A stretch of 64,000 bases of DNA from an uncultured Dokdonia sp. (GTDB lineage: Bacteria > Bacteroidota > Bacteroidia > Flavobacteriales > Flavobacteriaceae). How positions within the stretch are numbered: the stretch's first letter is position 1; the number at the start of each line of letters is the position of its first letter. Below, one piece after another: positions 45,045 through 54,889 of this stretch. The stretch lies in NCBI RefSeq assembly GCF_947492815.1, contig NZ_CANLOB010000017.1, forward strand, positions 1 to 64,000. The letters run 5' to 3'. The position numbers and the translations under genes were made by a program. Below the pieces are notes generated by a model, which had not been told where the DNA came from, did not search any database, and worked only from the letters and a program-made list of their open reading frames with translations.

Positions 45045-47000
45045 TTACTTAAGTGTCTTAATAAAACGATCTAATACAGTTTCGTTTACTTGTATTTTTG
45101 CATTTTCTTTAAGCTCTTGTAACCAAGTCTTTTCTATATGCTTTTGATAATCATTAATAACTGCGCCTCTCGTATCTTCAAAAGAAGGTATACTAGAAGG
45201 TAAGACATCTTCTACCTGGTATACAACATAATTGGTATTTAAGGCATACACATTACTAATCCCTTTTTTTGGAGTATACTCTGGCGCTATATAAGTACTA
45301 TCGGTGGTAGCTACTTCGCGTTTTGTAAATAAGATATTTACTTTTTCATTTATATTGAACGTATCCTCAATTTCTTCTTGTGTCTTTCCTTTTTTTAATA
45401 ATTTCTTTACTGCTGTAAGTGTTTTTTTATCGGAAGCAGTAATCATTGTCATTTTAACTGTTTCAGGAATTCTATAAGACTCTTTATGTTCTGTAAAATA
45501 CTTTTGAACACCAATACTATCTGTTTTTGCTACTTCCCACACCTTTTTTTCTAATAACTCAAAAAGTAGTAATCCTTCTCTGTATTCTCTAATAAGTGCT
45601 CTAAATTCGGAATCTACATCTTCTAGATGATCTTCGTGATATTTTTTAATAGTTTTATTGGTCCAAATAAATGCTTGCTCTTTTATCAGTTGTTCTTTAT
45701 TAGTATAAGCTCCTCCCCTTTGGAAACGTTCTAGATATTTACCAAAACTATCATAGGTATATAGTGTATCATTTAACTTTAGTGCTGTTGCTTTTTTATC
45801 AAAATCAGTAGGTGTATATTTCCATTTTCTAGATGTAAAATCTGCATTCGTAAAAATAGATGCAAAGTACTTTTGAAGTTCTATATTTTCATTCACCTCA
45901 TATAAGACACGTAATTTAGCATCTAGTGAGTCTGATATTTGTTTAGCTCTGATATCTCTTTTAAGTTTTTCTTCTAAAGCATTACGTTCTTCTTCATAAG
46001 AACCTATTGGAAATCGTTGAATTAACTTTGCAATATGCCAACCAAATTCAGATTTGAAAGGTTGTGTATAGGTACCTTTTTCTTTAATATTAAAAACTTG
46101 TTCTTCAAAGATTTTACTACTTAACTGTCCAGATTCAAAACGGTCTAGCATTCCCCCTTTTATAGCAGACCTCTTATCATCACTATGTGTCTGCGCTAAT
46201 TTTTCAAAAGACTCCCCTTGTTCGAGTAACGCGTATATCTCTTTAATACGCTTTGCAGGATTTAACGTAGTATCTTTCTGTTTGAGAGCAAGCATAATAT
46301 GTGCAACTTGAATCCCTCCTCTAGCCTGACGCTTATCCGTAGTTTGTACAATATGATATCCAAATCTTGTTTTAAAAGGTTCGGAAACTTTTCCTTTTTC
46401 TGTAGTAAATGCAGCAGATTCAAATGGATATACCATTTTAAAAGCTTTAAACCATCCTAATTCCCCTCCATTAGATTGAGCTGATGGATCTTCACTATAC
46501 TCCTTAGCTATTGCCGCAAAATCTTCTCCTGATACAATACGATTGCGAGCCTCTATAATTTTATTGTATGCTTTTAATGTATCTTGAGGTAAAGCGCCTG
46601 GATTATTTTTTACAAGAATATGACGTGCCTTCACTTCTGTAACTGTACGATCATATGCTTCTCTCACCAATGCCTCCGTAACATCTACATCTGTGAGATA
46701 GTTCTTAATAAGTTGCGCCCTATAGCCTTTGAGTTCTTTTATATAGTCAGGATTTTTATGCAATCCTTCTTTGTACGCTTCTTGTACTTTTAGTTTATAT
46801 TCTTTAAAAAGTTCCAGATAAGCTCTAGGGTCTTTTTGGGCTTCATCCTGAACTAAACTAATATTTTTCAGGTATACAGCTTGAAATTCTTCTACAGTAA
46901 TATCTTGTCCATTTATTGTCAAAAGGACATCATTATTGTGCTGTGCATAACACAGAGAAAAACTAAACAATAATAAAAAGGTATATAAATGCTTTATCAT
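45045..47000 (-). CDS. PpiC-type peptidyl-prolyl isomerase with two parvulin domains
   Basis: 651 residues from the ATG at 47000; the open frame continues 16 codons upstream without similarity. Signal peptide MIKHLYTFLLLFSFSLCYAQ. Two parvulin domains are evident: VKARHILVKNNPGAL...GGELGWFKAFKMVYPFE and VAHIMLALKQKDTTL...GGMLDRFESGQLSSKIFE, each ending in FGWH/FGYH. First gene of the operon containing two further SurA-type genes and the MoxR ATPase. Role: periplasmic folding of outer-membrane and T9SS cargo. Confidence 0.92.
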   Translation of the reverse strand: MIKHLYTFLLLFSFSLCYAQHNNDVLLTINGQDITVEEFQAVYLKNISLVQDEAQKDPRAYLELFKEYKLKVQEAYKEGLHKNPDYIKELKGYRAQLIKNYLTDVDVTEALVREAYDRTVTEVKARHILVKNNPGALPQDTLKAYNKIIEARNRIVSGEDFAAIAKEYSEDPSAQSNGGELGWFKAFKMVYPFESAAFTTEKGKVSEPFKTRFGYHIVQTTDKRQARGGIQVAHIMLALKQKDTTLNPAKRIKEIYALLEQGESFEKLAQTHSDDKRSAIKGGMLDRFESGQLSSKIFEEQVFNIKEKGTYTQPFKSEFGWHIAKLIQRFPIGSYEEERNALEEKLKRDIRAKQISDSLDAKLRVLYEVNENIELQKYFASIFTNADFTSRKWKYTPTDFDKKATALKLNDTLYTYDSFGKYLERFQRGGAYTNKEQLIKEQAFIWTNKTIKKYHEDHLEDVDSEFRALIREYREGLLLFELLEKKVWEVAKTDSIGVQKYFTEHKESYRIPETVKMTMITASDKKTLTAVKKLLKKGKTQEEIEDTFNINEKVNILFTKREVATTDSTYIAPEYTPKKGISNVYALNTNYVVYQVEDVLPSSIPSFEDTRGAVINDYQKHIEKTWLQELKENAKIQVNETVLDRFIKTLK

Positions 47001-47137
47001 AACGTATATAAGGGTGTGCAAAAATAACAAATCTACAGTGGTACACAAGATTCATAACGAATATGAAAAGAGTTTCTTCTATTCAAAAAGAATACAGTCC
47101 TCTTTTTTCTGTATTTTAACCAAAATTATGATGCACA

Positions 47138-49387
47138 ATGTCTACCTATTCATTTATTGAAAAACTGCGCTTTCGTTCTTTTAGGTCAAAAGCTATTCTT
47201 TCGTTTTTGACATTTTTAGCTTCTTTAATTATCTGGGTAGCCTCCTATTTTTATATCCATAGAAAAGATACGCTTTCAGATACAATCTCTATTGCTATAC
47301 TAGACGTATCAAAACAGTTTAATGCAAATATTGATAATTATAACACCTTTTTTTATACGGGATATCGAGATGCGGCATTCTATGATAAATCAGAAGCAAG
47401 CTCTCTTTATACCTATCTCGCAAACTTACGGTCTATCCCTGAACAACTAGAAACGATAAAAGAACAAGCTTCTAGCATTGGTATTCCTCTTGATATTGAA
47501 ACCATTACTTATAATTATAAATCGCTTCGCAAAGAAGTTCTTACGCTTGTCGCGAAAATGGAGCGTCGAGGTTATAAAAATTTCGGTATAGAAGGGAAAA
47601 TGCAGGAAAAAGCGCAATTATTAACAACTAGCGATGATATCAATCAAACGAATATTTTAAAGCTTCGTAATTATGAAAAAGATTTTTTACTAAGAGGAGA
47701 AAAGCATTATTACAGTGATTTTAATTACCTATCCAGTCAATTACTCGAAAATTCACGTTTAAGTGATACTACTCGTATTTTATTAAGAGGATATCAAGAA
47801 GACTTCAGAACATTGGTAGTACTTAACGATGAAATAGGTTACTATTCTAGTAACGGTTTAAATGAAAAAATTAATAATCTACATAGCACCATCCAAAAAG
47901 ATCTTTCTGACATTAGTGTGGCAACTAGCAAGGGGATAGAAACTAAAAAAACCACACAAATAACAGCAACGTCCATTACAAGTATTTTATTAGCATTCGT
48001 AATGGTATTACTTGTTTTTTACCTTTCTAAGAATCTAACCAAAGGGGTACAAACACTTAATGATAACATTGCCCAATTTATAGAAAGTGACTTTGAAGAA
48101 ATTCAAGAAATACAATCAGATCATTCTATTTTAGAAATAGAATCGTTGTTTGCTAGTTATCAAAAATTAAAAACCACATTAATAAGTAATATCAAAGAAC
48201 TTGAAATAACTGCAAAAAAAGCAACAGATAATGCCAACTATAAAACGCAATTTCTCTCTAAAATGAGTCATGAAATGCGGACACCACTTAATGGTATTCA
48301 AGGGATGTTACACCTTCTAAAATCTTCTGATGAATCTCCCAAAAAACGAGACGAATATATTTCTATCGTCGATAGATCTGTACATCAATTATCAGATTTA
48401 ATAACAATGATTTTAGATCATTCTAGACTAGAAACAGGAAATTTAGAAATACAAGAACGCTCCGTAAATCTCGAACAGGACATCTCACAACTGATGCGTA
48501 TTTTTGAGTATCAAGCTAAAGAGAAAAATTTAGATTTTGAATATTATAATTATAGTGATACAAACTATAATGTACATGTTGACTCCCTACGCATACAGCA
48601 AGTACTTATAAATTTAATGAAGAATGCTATTAAGTTTACACAAAAAGGTAAAATAGTAATTACACTAGAAGATCTTGAGTTTTCAAATGATATTCAACAC
48701 GTGCGTTTTATTGTAGAGGATTCAGGAATTGGTATGGATGAAAAAGACTTTGATAGATTATTGGGGTCTTTTGAACAAGGAGATAACTCTAAAACACGAA
48801 AGTTTGATGGTGCGGGATTAGGGTTATCGTTATCTAATAACTTATTAAAACTAATGGGAAGTAAATTATGTGTAGAAAGTAGTCTTGGTAACGGTACTAC
48901 ATTTTATTTTGATTTATCTCTCAAAAAAGCAGAATCAAAAATTGGGAAAGAAGTTTCAAAGAAAATTGAAGTAGCGCTATCAAATAATCCGGAAAACACC
49001 CATGTATTGATTGTTGAGGATAATAAAATCAATCAAAAAGTACTTGAACGATTATTATCAAAACTTGACATTACTTGTGACATTGCAGTAAATGGAAAAG
49101 AAGGAGTCGCATTATTCAAGAAAAACACCTATAATCTAATTCTCATGGACATCAATATGCCTGTTATGGGAGGTATTGAAGCGGCTAAGCATATCAAATC
49201 ACTTAAAAAATATAAAACCCAAACACCCCCTATTATTGCAGTCACTGCTGGAGCTACCATAGAAAGTGAGAGCTTTACTTCAGAAAATAGTCTTGATGAA
49301 TTTTTAGGAAAGCCTATCGATTTTGATACGTTAAAAATGATCATAAAAAAATATCTAAATATTAACGATTCAAAAGATTCTCAATAA
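47138..49387 (+). CDS. Hybrid sensor histidine kinase/response regulator
   Basis: 749 residues. Two membrane helices (about 16-40 and 273-298) flank a periplasmic helical sensor domain. Then come an HK dimerisation helix with phospho-acceptor His378 in SHEMRTPLNG, ATP-binding motifs NLMKNAIKF, DSGIGMDEKDF and GAGLGLSLSNN, and a fused receiver domain (HVLIVEDNKINQ, phospho-acceptor Asp near 670 in LMDINMPVMGG). No DNA-binding output domain is fused, and no cognate regulator is adjacent, so signalling probably goes through a separate phosphorelay partner. Ligand unknown. Confidence 0.93.
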   Translation: MSTYSFIEKLRFRSFRSKAILSFLTFLASLIIWVASYFYIHRKDTLSDTISIAILDVSKQFNANIDNYNTFFYTGYRDAAFYDKSEASSLYTYLANLRSIPEQLETIKEQASSIGIPLDIETITYNYKSLRKEVLTLVAKMERRGYKNFGIEGKMQEKAQLLTTSDDINQTNILKLRNYEKDFLLRGEKHYYSDFNYLSSQLLENSRLSDTTRILLRGYQEDFRTLVVLNDEIGYYSSNGLNEKINNLHSTIQKDLSDISVATSKGIETKKTTQITATSITSILLAFVMVLLVFYLSKNLTKGVQTLNDNIAQFIESDFEEIQEIQSDHSILEIESLFASYQKLKTTLISNIKELEITAKKATDNANYKTQFLSKMSHEMRTPLNGIQGMLHLLKSSDESPKKRDEYISIVDRSVHQLSDLITMILDHSRLETGNLEIQERSVNLEQDISQLMRIFEYQAKEKNLDFEYYNYSDTNYNVHVDSLRIQQVLINLMKNAIKFTQKGKIVITLEDLEFSNDIQHVRFIVEDSGIGMDEKDFDRLLGSFEQGDNSKTRKFDGAGLGLSLSNNLLKLMGSKLCVESSLGNGTTFYFDLSLKKAESKIGKEVSKKIEVALSNNPENTHVLIVEDNKINQKVLERLLSKLDITCDIAVNGKEGVALFKKNTYNLILMDINMPVMGGIEAAKHIKSLKKYKTQTPPIIAVTAGATIESESFTSENSLDEFLGKPIDFDTLKMIIKKYLNINDSKDSQ

Positions 49388-49436
49388 TTTCACACAACCT
49401 TTTTTGTATTTCTACATCTATAAAGAAAATAATGAT

Positions 49437-49802
49437 ATGAAATATAAGATATGCATCATCCTATTAGCTATACTAGCTATTAGTTGTACTACTGATCAAG
49501 ATTCAGAAGTAAGATTACGACTCGCCAATGTGAGCGACTTAGATTACACAAATATTACCATAAGAAATGGCGTTCCCTATGAAAATTTAGAAGCAGGAGC
49601 TATTTCTGAATATCAAGTTTTTGAATCTTCGTATAGCTATATGTATGTTCAACTAGTAATTGATCAAGACACCCTTGTTATACAACCTATTGACTTTGTG
49701 GGAGAATCATTTGTTCCTAGTGGTGATTACACTTATGAAATAAATGCAAATTTTGAAAATAATGACTTTGGTTCTTTAAATGCAGTTTTAGTAAGAGACT
49801 AG
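49437..49802 (+). CDS. Small lipoprotein of unknown function
   Basis: 121 residues from the ATG at 49437, chosen because it gives a lipoprotein signal (MKYKICIILLAILAISC, Cys17); an upstream in-frame ATG at 49404 would put 11 residues before it. The mature domain is beta-rich (EVRLRLANVSDLDYTNITI, GDYTYEINANFEN), reminiscent of small immunoglobulin-like domains. It follows the hybrid kinase by about 50 bases. Confidence 0.75.
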   Translation: MKYKICIILLAILAISCTTDQDSEVRLRLANVSDLDYTNITIRNGVPYENLEAGAISEYQVFESSYSYMYVQLVIDQDTLVIQPIDFVGESFVPSGDYTYEINANFENNDFGSLNAVLVRD

Positions 49803-49847
49803 ACTTATACGGTGACTTTTATATGATGCGATAGTGATGCTTTTTTA

Positions 49848-49869
49848 TACGCTTTCGCGAAAGCATATA
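49848..49869. repeat. CGCG palindrome copy 11 (intergenic)
   Basis: Core GCTTTCGCGAAAGC at 49851-49864 with flanks TAC and ATA that no longer match fully. It opens the 442-base repeat-rich gap after the small lipoprotein gene. Confidence 0.92.
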
Positions 49870-49939
49870 AAGCCATATTCCTACAAAAAAGGCAGTTTAT
49901 TCTATTAAGTAAGTATTTTTCTGAAAACACTAAAGTAAA

Positions 49940-50052
49940 TTCACTAATCACAAAGAGCAACTATAGTGTACTTTGAAAATTTTATACATAAGCATGGGAT
50001 CCCAAAACGAGTTTGAGATAAGCGACTCGCAATCTTTCTCTAGCGCTTCACT
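49940..50052 (+). repeat. Direct repeat copy A (113 bp)
   Basis: From TTCACTAATCACAAAG to GCGCTTCACT. It recurs as copy B 171 bases downstream with about 95% identity. It contains one inverted repeat unit GATCCCAAAACGAGTTT (49998-50022). Confidence 0.88.
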
Positions 50053-50082
50053 GTTTCAAAACGTCAAGAATTCTTCTCATAA

Positions 50083-50107
50083 GATCCCAAAACGAGTTTG
50101 GGATAAG
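50083..50107 (+). repeat. Inverted repeat unit between the direct repeats
   Basis: GATCCCAAAACGAGTTTGGG continuing to ATAAG; the arms ATCCCAAA and TTTGGGAT pair around ACGAG. This is the middle one of three copies (also at 49998-50022 and 50170-50194). Confidence 0.85.
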
Positions 50108-50110
50108 ACA

Positions 50111-50224
50111 TTCACTAATCACAAAGAGCGACTATAGTGTACTTTGAAAAATTTTATACATAATCATGAGATCCCAAAACGAGTTTGGGATAAGCGACTC
50201 GCAATCTTTCTCTAGCGCTTCACT
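50111..50224 (+). repeat. Direct repeat copy B (114 bp)
   Basis: Second copy of the 113-base unit, with one inserted A and a few substitutions. It runs up to the 3' end of the IcmF gene and contributes the left arm of the hairpin at 50205-50234. Confidence 0.88.
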
Positions 50225-50234
50225 TAGAGAAAGA
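50205..50234 (-). terminator. Hairpin immediately after the icmF stop
   Basis: TCTTTCTCTA pairs perfectly with TAGAGAAAGA around a 10-base loop, ten bases beyond the icmF stop codon on the minus strand. The left arm comes from direct repeat copy B and the right arm from unique sequence; copy A lacks this partner. Confidence 0.7.
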
Positions 50235-50244
50235 TGCTCGCTGC

Positions 50245-53200
50245 TTACATATTTCTTCGATACTGTCCTCCTACTTCAAATAAAGCACTTGTAATCTGTC
50301 CTAATGAACATACTTTAGTCGCTTCCATAAGGTGTTCGAAAATATTATCATTTTCAATAGCTGCTTCTTGAATTTTAGCAATTTCGCTATCAATTTTATC
50401 TGCTTTTGCCTTGTGTAAATTTTCAAGCATCGTGATTTGATATTGCTTCTCCTCTTCTGTTGCTCTGATTACCTCTGCAGGTCTTACTGTTGGACTTCCT
50501 TTACTACTTAAAAAAGTGTTTACACCAATAATAGGAAACTCTCCTGTATGCTTTAACGTCTCATAATACAAGCTCTCCTCTTGAATTTTACTACGTTGGT
50601 ACATGGTTTCCATTGCACCTAAAACACCTCCACGTTCTGTAATACGATCAAATTCTATAAGTACCGCTTCTTCTACAAGATCTGTTAGTTCTTCAATAAT
50701 AAACGAACCTTGAATAGGGTTTTCATTTTTAGCAAGTCCTAACTCTTTATTGATGATCAATTGTATGGCCATTGCACGACGTACACTCTCCTCTGTAGGT
50801 GTCGTAATTGCTTCGTCATAGGCATTGGTATGTAGTGAATTACAGTTGTCATAAATCGCGTACAATGCTTGTAGCGTTGTACGAATATCATTAAAATCAA
50901 TTTCCTGAGCATGTAAACTACGTCCAGAAGTCTGAATATGATATTTAAGCATTTGTGCACGTGCATTGGCATTATACTTATTTTTCATTGCCTTTGCCCA
51001 TATCTTACGAGCCACACGACCTATTACTGCATATTCTGGATCAATTCCATTGGAGAAAAAGAATGAAAGGTTGGGTCCAAACTTATTGATATCCATCCCT
51101 CTACTTAAGTAATACTCTACGTATGTAAACCCATTAGCCAATGTTAGTGCTAATTGTGTAATTGGATTGGCTCCAGCTTCTGCAATATGATATCCAGAAA
51201 TAGAGACCGAGTAGAAATTACGCACTTTCTGTTCGATGAAATATTCTTGTACATCCCCCATGAGTCGTAATGCAAATTCTGTAGAGAAAATACAGGTGTT
51301 TTGTGCTTGATCTTCTTTAAGAATATCTGCTTGCACCGTACCACGTACTTGTGCTAGTGTTTCTGTTTTTATGGTAGCATACACATCAGCAGGTAATACT
51401 TGATCCCCTGTAACACCAAGAAGCATTAATCCTAATCCGTCATTCCCTTCTGGTAAATCTCCTTGATAACTTGGTCTTGTTTTTCCTTTATAGATAGCCT
51501 CAATCTTTGCATTTACTTCCGCTTCTAGATTGTGTTCTTTAATATATTTCTCACAGTTCTGATCGATAGCCGCATTCATAAAGAATCCTAATAACATAGG
51601 TGCAGGACCATTAATAGTCATACTTACCGACGTCATTGGGTGACTTAAATCAAATCCAGAGTATAATTTTTTAGCATCGTCTAGACAACAAATACTTACC
51701 CCTGCATTTCCAATCTTTCCATAGATATCAGGTCTATGTCCTGGATCGTTTCCGTAAAGAGTAACACTATCAAAAGCTGTACTTAAGCGCTTAGCTGGCA
51801 TTCCCAAACTCACATAGTGAAAACGTTTATTGGTACGTTCTGGGCCTCCTTCTCCTGCAAACATACGTGTAGGATCTTCTCCTGTACGTTTGAATGGATA
51901 CAATCCTGAAGTATACGGGAATTCTCCTGGTACATTTTCTTGTAATACCCATCGTAATACATCTCCCCAAGCTTCATATTTAGGTAAGGCAACTTTAGGT
52001 ATCTGTGTATGTGATAGCGATTCTGTGTGGGTATCTATCTTAATCTCTTTATCTCTTACTTTAAAGGTATATACAGGGCTTTTATAACGATTTACTTTTT
52101 CTTCCCATCCTGTAATAACTTCCCAGTTATAAGGATCAAGATCTAATTTTACACGATCAAACTGTGCTACCAATAATTTTAATAAATCCTTATCTTCTTG
52201 AGATACTTCTTCTGAAGCTTCAAAGGTTACTCCTGATTTATCTAATTCAGGTTTTGCGTTGAGTAGCGTCTCAATGGTTTTATATATACCATATAAACGT
52301 TGTGCTGTTTCTTGTTGTGCTTTCGCGGAAGCGTCATACCCCCTATTACTTTCTGCAATCTCACTTAAATAACGTGTACGTGCAGGTGGAATCACAAAGA
52401 TTTTCTCACTCATCTCTTTACTAATCGTAAAGGTAGATTCCAGATTAGCTTCATTCACCTCATTTACTTTCTCCATAATCTTCTTATAGAGTGTATTCAT
52501 ACCTGGGTCATTAAATTGAGAAGCTATGGTTCCAAAAACAGGTAAATCATCTTGATGCGTGTCCCAAAGATTGTGGTTACGCATATATTGTTTTTTGACA
52601 TCACGAAGTGCATCTAAAGAACCTCGTTTATCAAATTTATTGATCGCTACTAAGTCGGCAAAATCAAGCATATCAATCTTCTCTAACTGTGTAGCAGCAC
52701 CAAACTCAGGTGTCATTACATAGAGTGAGGTATCTGAATGTTCTAGAATTTCAGTATCAGACTGTCCAATACCAGAAGTCTCCAAAATAATAAGATCATA
52801 CTCTGCTGCCTTTAATACTTCGATAGCTTCTGCTACATATTTTGAAAGTGCAAGATTACTTTGGCGTGTTGCTAAAGAGCGCATATATACTCTTGGAGAG
52901 TTAATCGCATTCATACGAATACGGTCTCCTAATAAAGCGCCTCCTGTTTTACGTTTAGAAGGATCTACAGAAATAAGACCTATGGTTTTTTCTGGAAAAT
53001 CAATCAAAAACCTACGTACAAGTTCGTCAACCAATGAAGATTTACCTGCACCTCCAGTTCCTGTAATCCCAAGTACAGGTGTAAGTGATGTTTTATTTTT
53101 TGTATGGATAATATCTAAAGCTTCTGCTGCTACCTCTGGAAAGTTTTCTGCTGCAGAGATCACTCTTGCTATAGCTCTAGGGTTTTTATCTGTTAAATGG

Positions 53201-53673
53201 TTTACTTCTCCATTTAATTGATCTCCTACTGGAAAATCAGATTGTTGTACAAGATCATTAATCATCCCTTGTAATCCTAGCTCACGTCCATCATCTGGAG
53301 AATAAATACGAGTAATCCCATACTCCATTAATTCTTTAATTTCTTCTGGAAGAATAACACCTCCTCCACCTCCGAAGATTTTTATATGCTCTGCTCCCTT
53401 TTCTTTTAAAAGGTCATACATATATTTAAAGTACTCATTATGTCCACCTTGATACGATGTTAACGCAATGGCATTGGCATCTTCTTGTATAGCCGTGTTT
53501 ACAACTTCTTCTACACTTCTATCATGTCCTAAATGAATCACCTCTACGCCAGTACTTTGAATAATACGACGCATAATATTGATGGCGGCATCATGTCCGT
53601 CAAAGAGGGAGGCTGCAGTAACGATTCTTACTTTATATTTTGGAGTATATGGTGTAGCTTGTTTCATCTTCAA
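50245..53673 (-). CDS. icmF: Fused isobutyryl-CoA mutase-type enzyme (IcmF)
   Basis: 1142 residues in one chain. Residues about 14-140 form the B12-binding domain ([14 protein letters not shown]; the cobalt-binding His27). Residues about 195-420 form a MeaB/ArgK-type GTPase (P-loop [12 protein letters not shown] at 202-213). The C-terminal half is the acyl-CoA mutase TIM barrel ([31 protein letters not shown]). The order B12-GTPase-mutase is that of IcmF, which interconverts isobutyryl- and n-butyryl-CoA, or the related pivalyl/isovaleryl pair. Exact substrate depends on pocket residues that I cannot assign without alignment. A palindrome-like copy encodes ASAKA near residue 449. Confidence 0.92.
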   Translation of the reverse strand: MKMKQATPYTPKYKVRIVTAASLFDGHDAAINIMRRIIQSTGVEVIHLGHDRSVEEVVNTAIQEDANAIALTSYQGGHNEYFKYMYDLLKEKGAEHIKIFGGGGGVILPEEIKELMEYGITRIYSPDDGRELGLQGMINDLVQQSDFPVGDQLNGEVNHLTDKNPRAIARVISAAENFPEVAAEALDIIHTKNKTSLTPVLGITGTGGAGKSSLVDELVRRFLIDFPEKTIGLISVDPSKRKTGGALLGDRIRMNAINSPRVYMRSLATRQSNLALSKYVAEAIEVLKAAEYDLIILETSGIGQSDTEILEHSDTSLYVMTPEFGAATQLEKIDMLDFADLVAINKFDKRGSLDALRDVKKQYMRNHNLWDTHQDDLPVFGTIASQFNDPGMNTLYKKIMEKVNEVNEANLESTFTISKEMSEKIFVIPPARTRYLSEIAESNRGYDASAKAQQETAQRLYGIYKTIETLLNAKPELDKSGVTFEASEEVSQEDKDLLKLLVAQFDRVKLDLDPYNWEVITGWEEKVNRYKSPVYTFKVRDKEIKIDTHTESLSHTQIPKVALPKYEAWGDVLRWVLQENVPGEFPYTSGLYPFKRTGEDPTRMFAGEGGPERTNKRFHYVSLGMPAKRLSTAFDSVTLYGNDPGHRPDIYGKIGNAGVSICCLDDAKKLYSGFDLSHPMTSVSMTINGPAPMLLGFFMNAAIDQNCEKYIKEHNLEAEVNAKIEAIYKGKTRPSYQGDLPEGNDGLGLMLLGVTGDQVLPADVYATIKTETLAQVRGTVQADILKEDQAQNTCIFSTEFALRLMGDVQEYFIEQKVRNFYSVSISGYHIAEAGANPITQLALTLANGFTYVEYYLSRGMDINKFGPNLSFFFSNGIDPEYAVIGRVARKIWAKAMKNKYNANARAQMLKYHIQTSGRSLHAQEIDFNDIRTTLQALYAIYDNCNSLHTNAYDEAITTPTEESVRRAMAIQLIINKELGLAKNENPIQGSFIIEELTDLVEEAVLIEFDRITERGGVLGAMETMYQRSKIQEESLYYETLKHTGEFPIIGVNTFLSSKGSPTVRPAEVIRATEEEKQYQITMLENLHKAKADKIDSEIAKIQEAAIENDNIFEHLMEATKVCSLGQITSALFEVGGQYRRNM
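52319..52332. repeat. Palindrome variant with one mismatch (in icmF, ASAKA)
   Basis: GCTTTCGCGGAAGC differs from the core at one base. On the minus strand the encoded peptide is A-S-A-K-A, one residue away from AFAKA. Confidence 0.8.
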
Positions 53674-53817
53674 AAAAAGGGTGTTTTATGCTTGCAAATT
53701 TACGTAATATTCAATAAAAATGCTGATTTATTTATAATAACTAAAAAAGTAGCAAAGCAAGAAATATTGGTTTTGAAATTTAAAAACACGTCCAATATTA
53801 CAAGACTAAGAAAGTAG

Positions 53818-54714
53818 TTGTATCTATGTGGTAGAATTCTTTATTTTCTAGCATTTATGTTTATCCTATTATTCATTATTTCTTTTACCATCGTAAGCAT
53901 TGTATTTACTATAGGAAGTTATCTTACCGCGCTATCATTTGGCATTCACATCAAGAAGATTTGTATTTGGTATGATTACCGCTTTAGTATCTATAAATTT
54001 AAGTATAAAGAAACTGAATTTGTCATTGGATGGATTCCTACAGGTGCTTACATAAATTACAAGCAATCATTTCCTGATGAACCATCTACTCCTAAAGATT
54101 TTAACTCTTTATCTCCTTATAAGAAATTACTACTAACGCTTTCAGGTCCTATAACGGGCTTAATCGTAGGTATTTCTATATATGCTTTATATACGAATAC
54201 AGTACTTATAATAACAAAAATAATATTTGGTGTTATCGTAACACTCGCTGTTTCTGGGGTACTACTTTTCATAGCTTCTGTTATATATAAAAAGATCATT
54301 TTAGCATATATACCTATACTTGCTGAAAAAGCTTTTATCATTTTTATCTTATTCACATATATTCATTTTTATGTGTTTATGTTCTTTTCTATACCAAAAA
54401 CATTTCCCTTTGTAGATATATTTATAAATGCTATGTCTGGAGATTATGCCTCGCTTTATCTAACAAGCGGCTATTCTGACAAGCTCTTTATATTCATGAT
54501 TACATTTACTAGTATTTTTTTCTACTTAATGGTCGTGACTCCATTCTTAGGTCCGCATAGTTTTTATATGATAGAATACCTGTACACTATTATTACCGAT
54601 AAAAAGTTTTCTGAAAAAGCATTAGAAAGAGGAGGATTGTTTTTTTCATTAGTGAGTTGGGTGATCTATCTGATTATTTTTATTAATCTCGTTATTGACT
54701 ACTTTAAAATTTAG
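53818..54714 (+). CDS. M50 (site-2 protease/RseP-like) homologue lacking catalytic residues
   Basis: 298 residues, TTG start (an ATG at 53857 is an alternative). Membrane protein with four or more helices. The segment YKETEFVIGWIPTGAYINY followed by FNSLSPYKKLLLTLSGPITGLIVG matches the IPLGGY-to-SGP region of M50 proteases, and the C-terminal VVTPFLGPHSFYMIEYLYTI matches the LDGGH/E region. The zinc motif HExxH is replaced by a sequence around VFTIGSYLT, and the LDG aspartate is replaced by Leu-Gly (FLGPH). It should therefore be inactive. The first TM segment is retained. Function: perhaps a scaffold or regulator of the active protease. Confidence 0.78.
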   Translation: MYLCGRILYFLAFMFILLFIISFTIVSIVFTIGSYLTALSFGIHIKKICIWYDYRFSIYKFKYKETEFVIGWIPTGAYINYKQSFPDEPSTPKDFNSLSPYKKLLLTLSGPITGLIVGISIYALYTNTVLIITKIIFGVIVTLAVSGVLLFIASVIYKKIILAYIPILAEKAFIIFILFTYIHFYVFMFFSIPKTFPFVDIFINAMSGDYASLYLTSGYSDKLFIFMITFTSIFFYLMVVTPFLGPHSFYMIEYLYTIITDKKFSEKALERGGLFFSLVSWVIYLIIFINLVIDYFKI

Positions 54715-54737
54715 AAAACCTTTGTGTATTTTGAATA

Positions 54738-54782
54738 GATTTCTTGATTTTCCCCTTCCCAGAAGGGTGAATCGAAGAAATC
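54738..54782. terminator. Hairpin between convergent genes
   Basis: GATTTCTTGATT pairs with AATCGAAGAAATC (one bulged base), with a GC-rich loop (CCCCTTCCC). It lies 24 bases after the M50-like stop; the next gene is on the opposite strand. Confidence 0.55.
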
Positions 54783-54889
54783 TTCATTACTTCTTTTAAG
54801 ATTTGAGGTAAATAATAAAGATTGACAGGATAATATGCCGATTGTTTTATCAAAATGTACAACAGGCCTACCTTTAAAACATCACATAC

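Noticed and set aside
49940..50224. CRISPR array
   Set aside because: Only two copies of a 113-base repeat with three internal inverted repeats; unit length and spacing do not fit CRISPR, and no cas genes are near.
53533..53817. 94-codon plus-strand ORF overlapping the icmF 5' end
   Set aside because: Runs through the icmF start in the opposite direction and has no motif; it simply reflects lack of stops.
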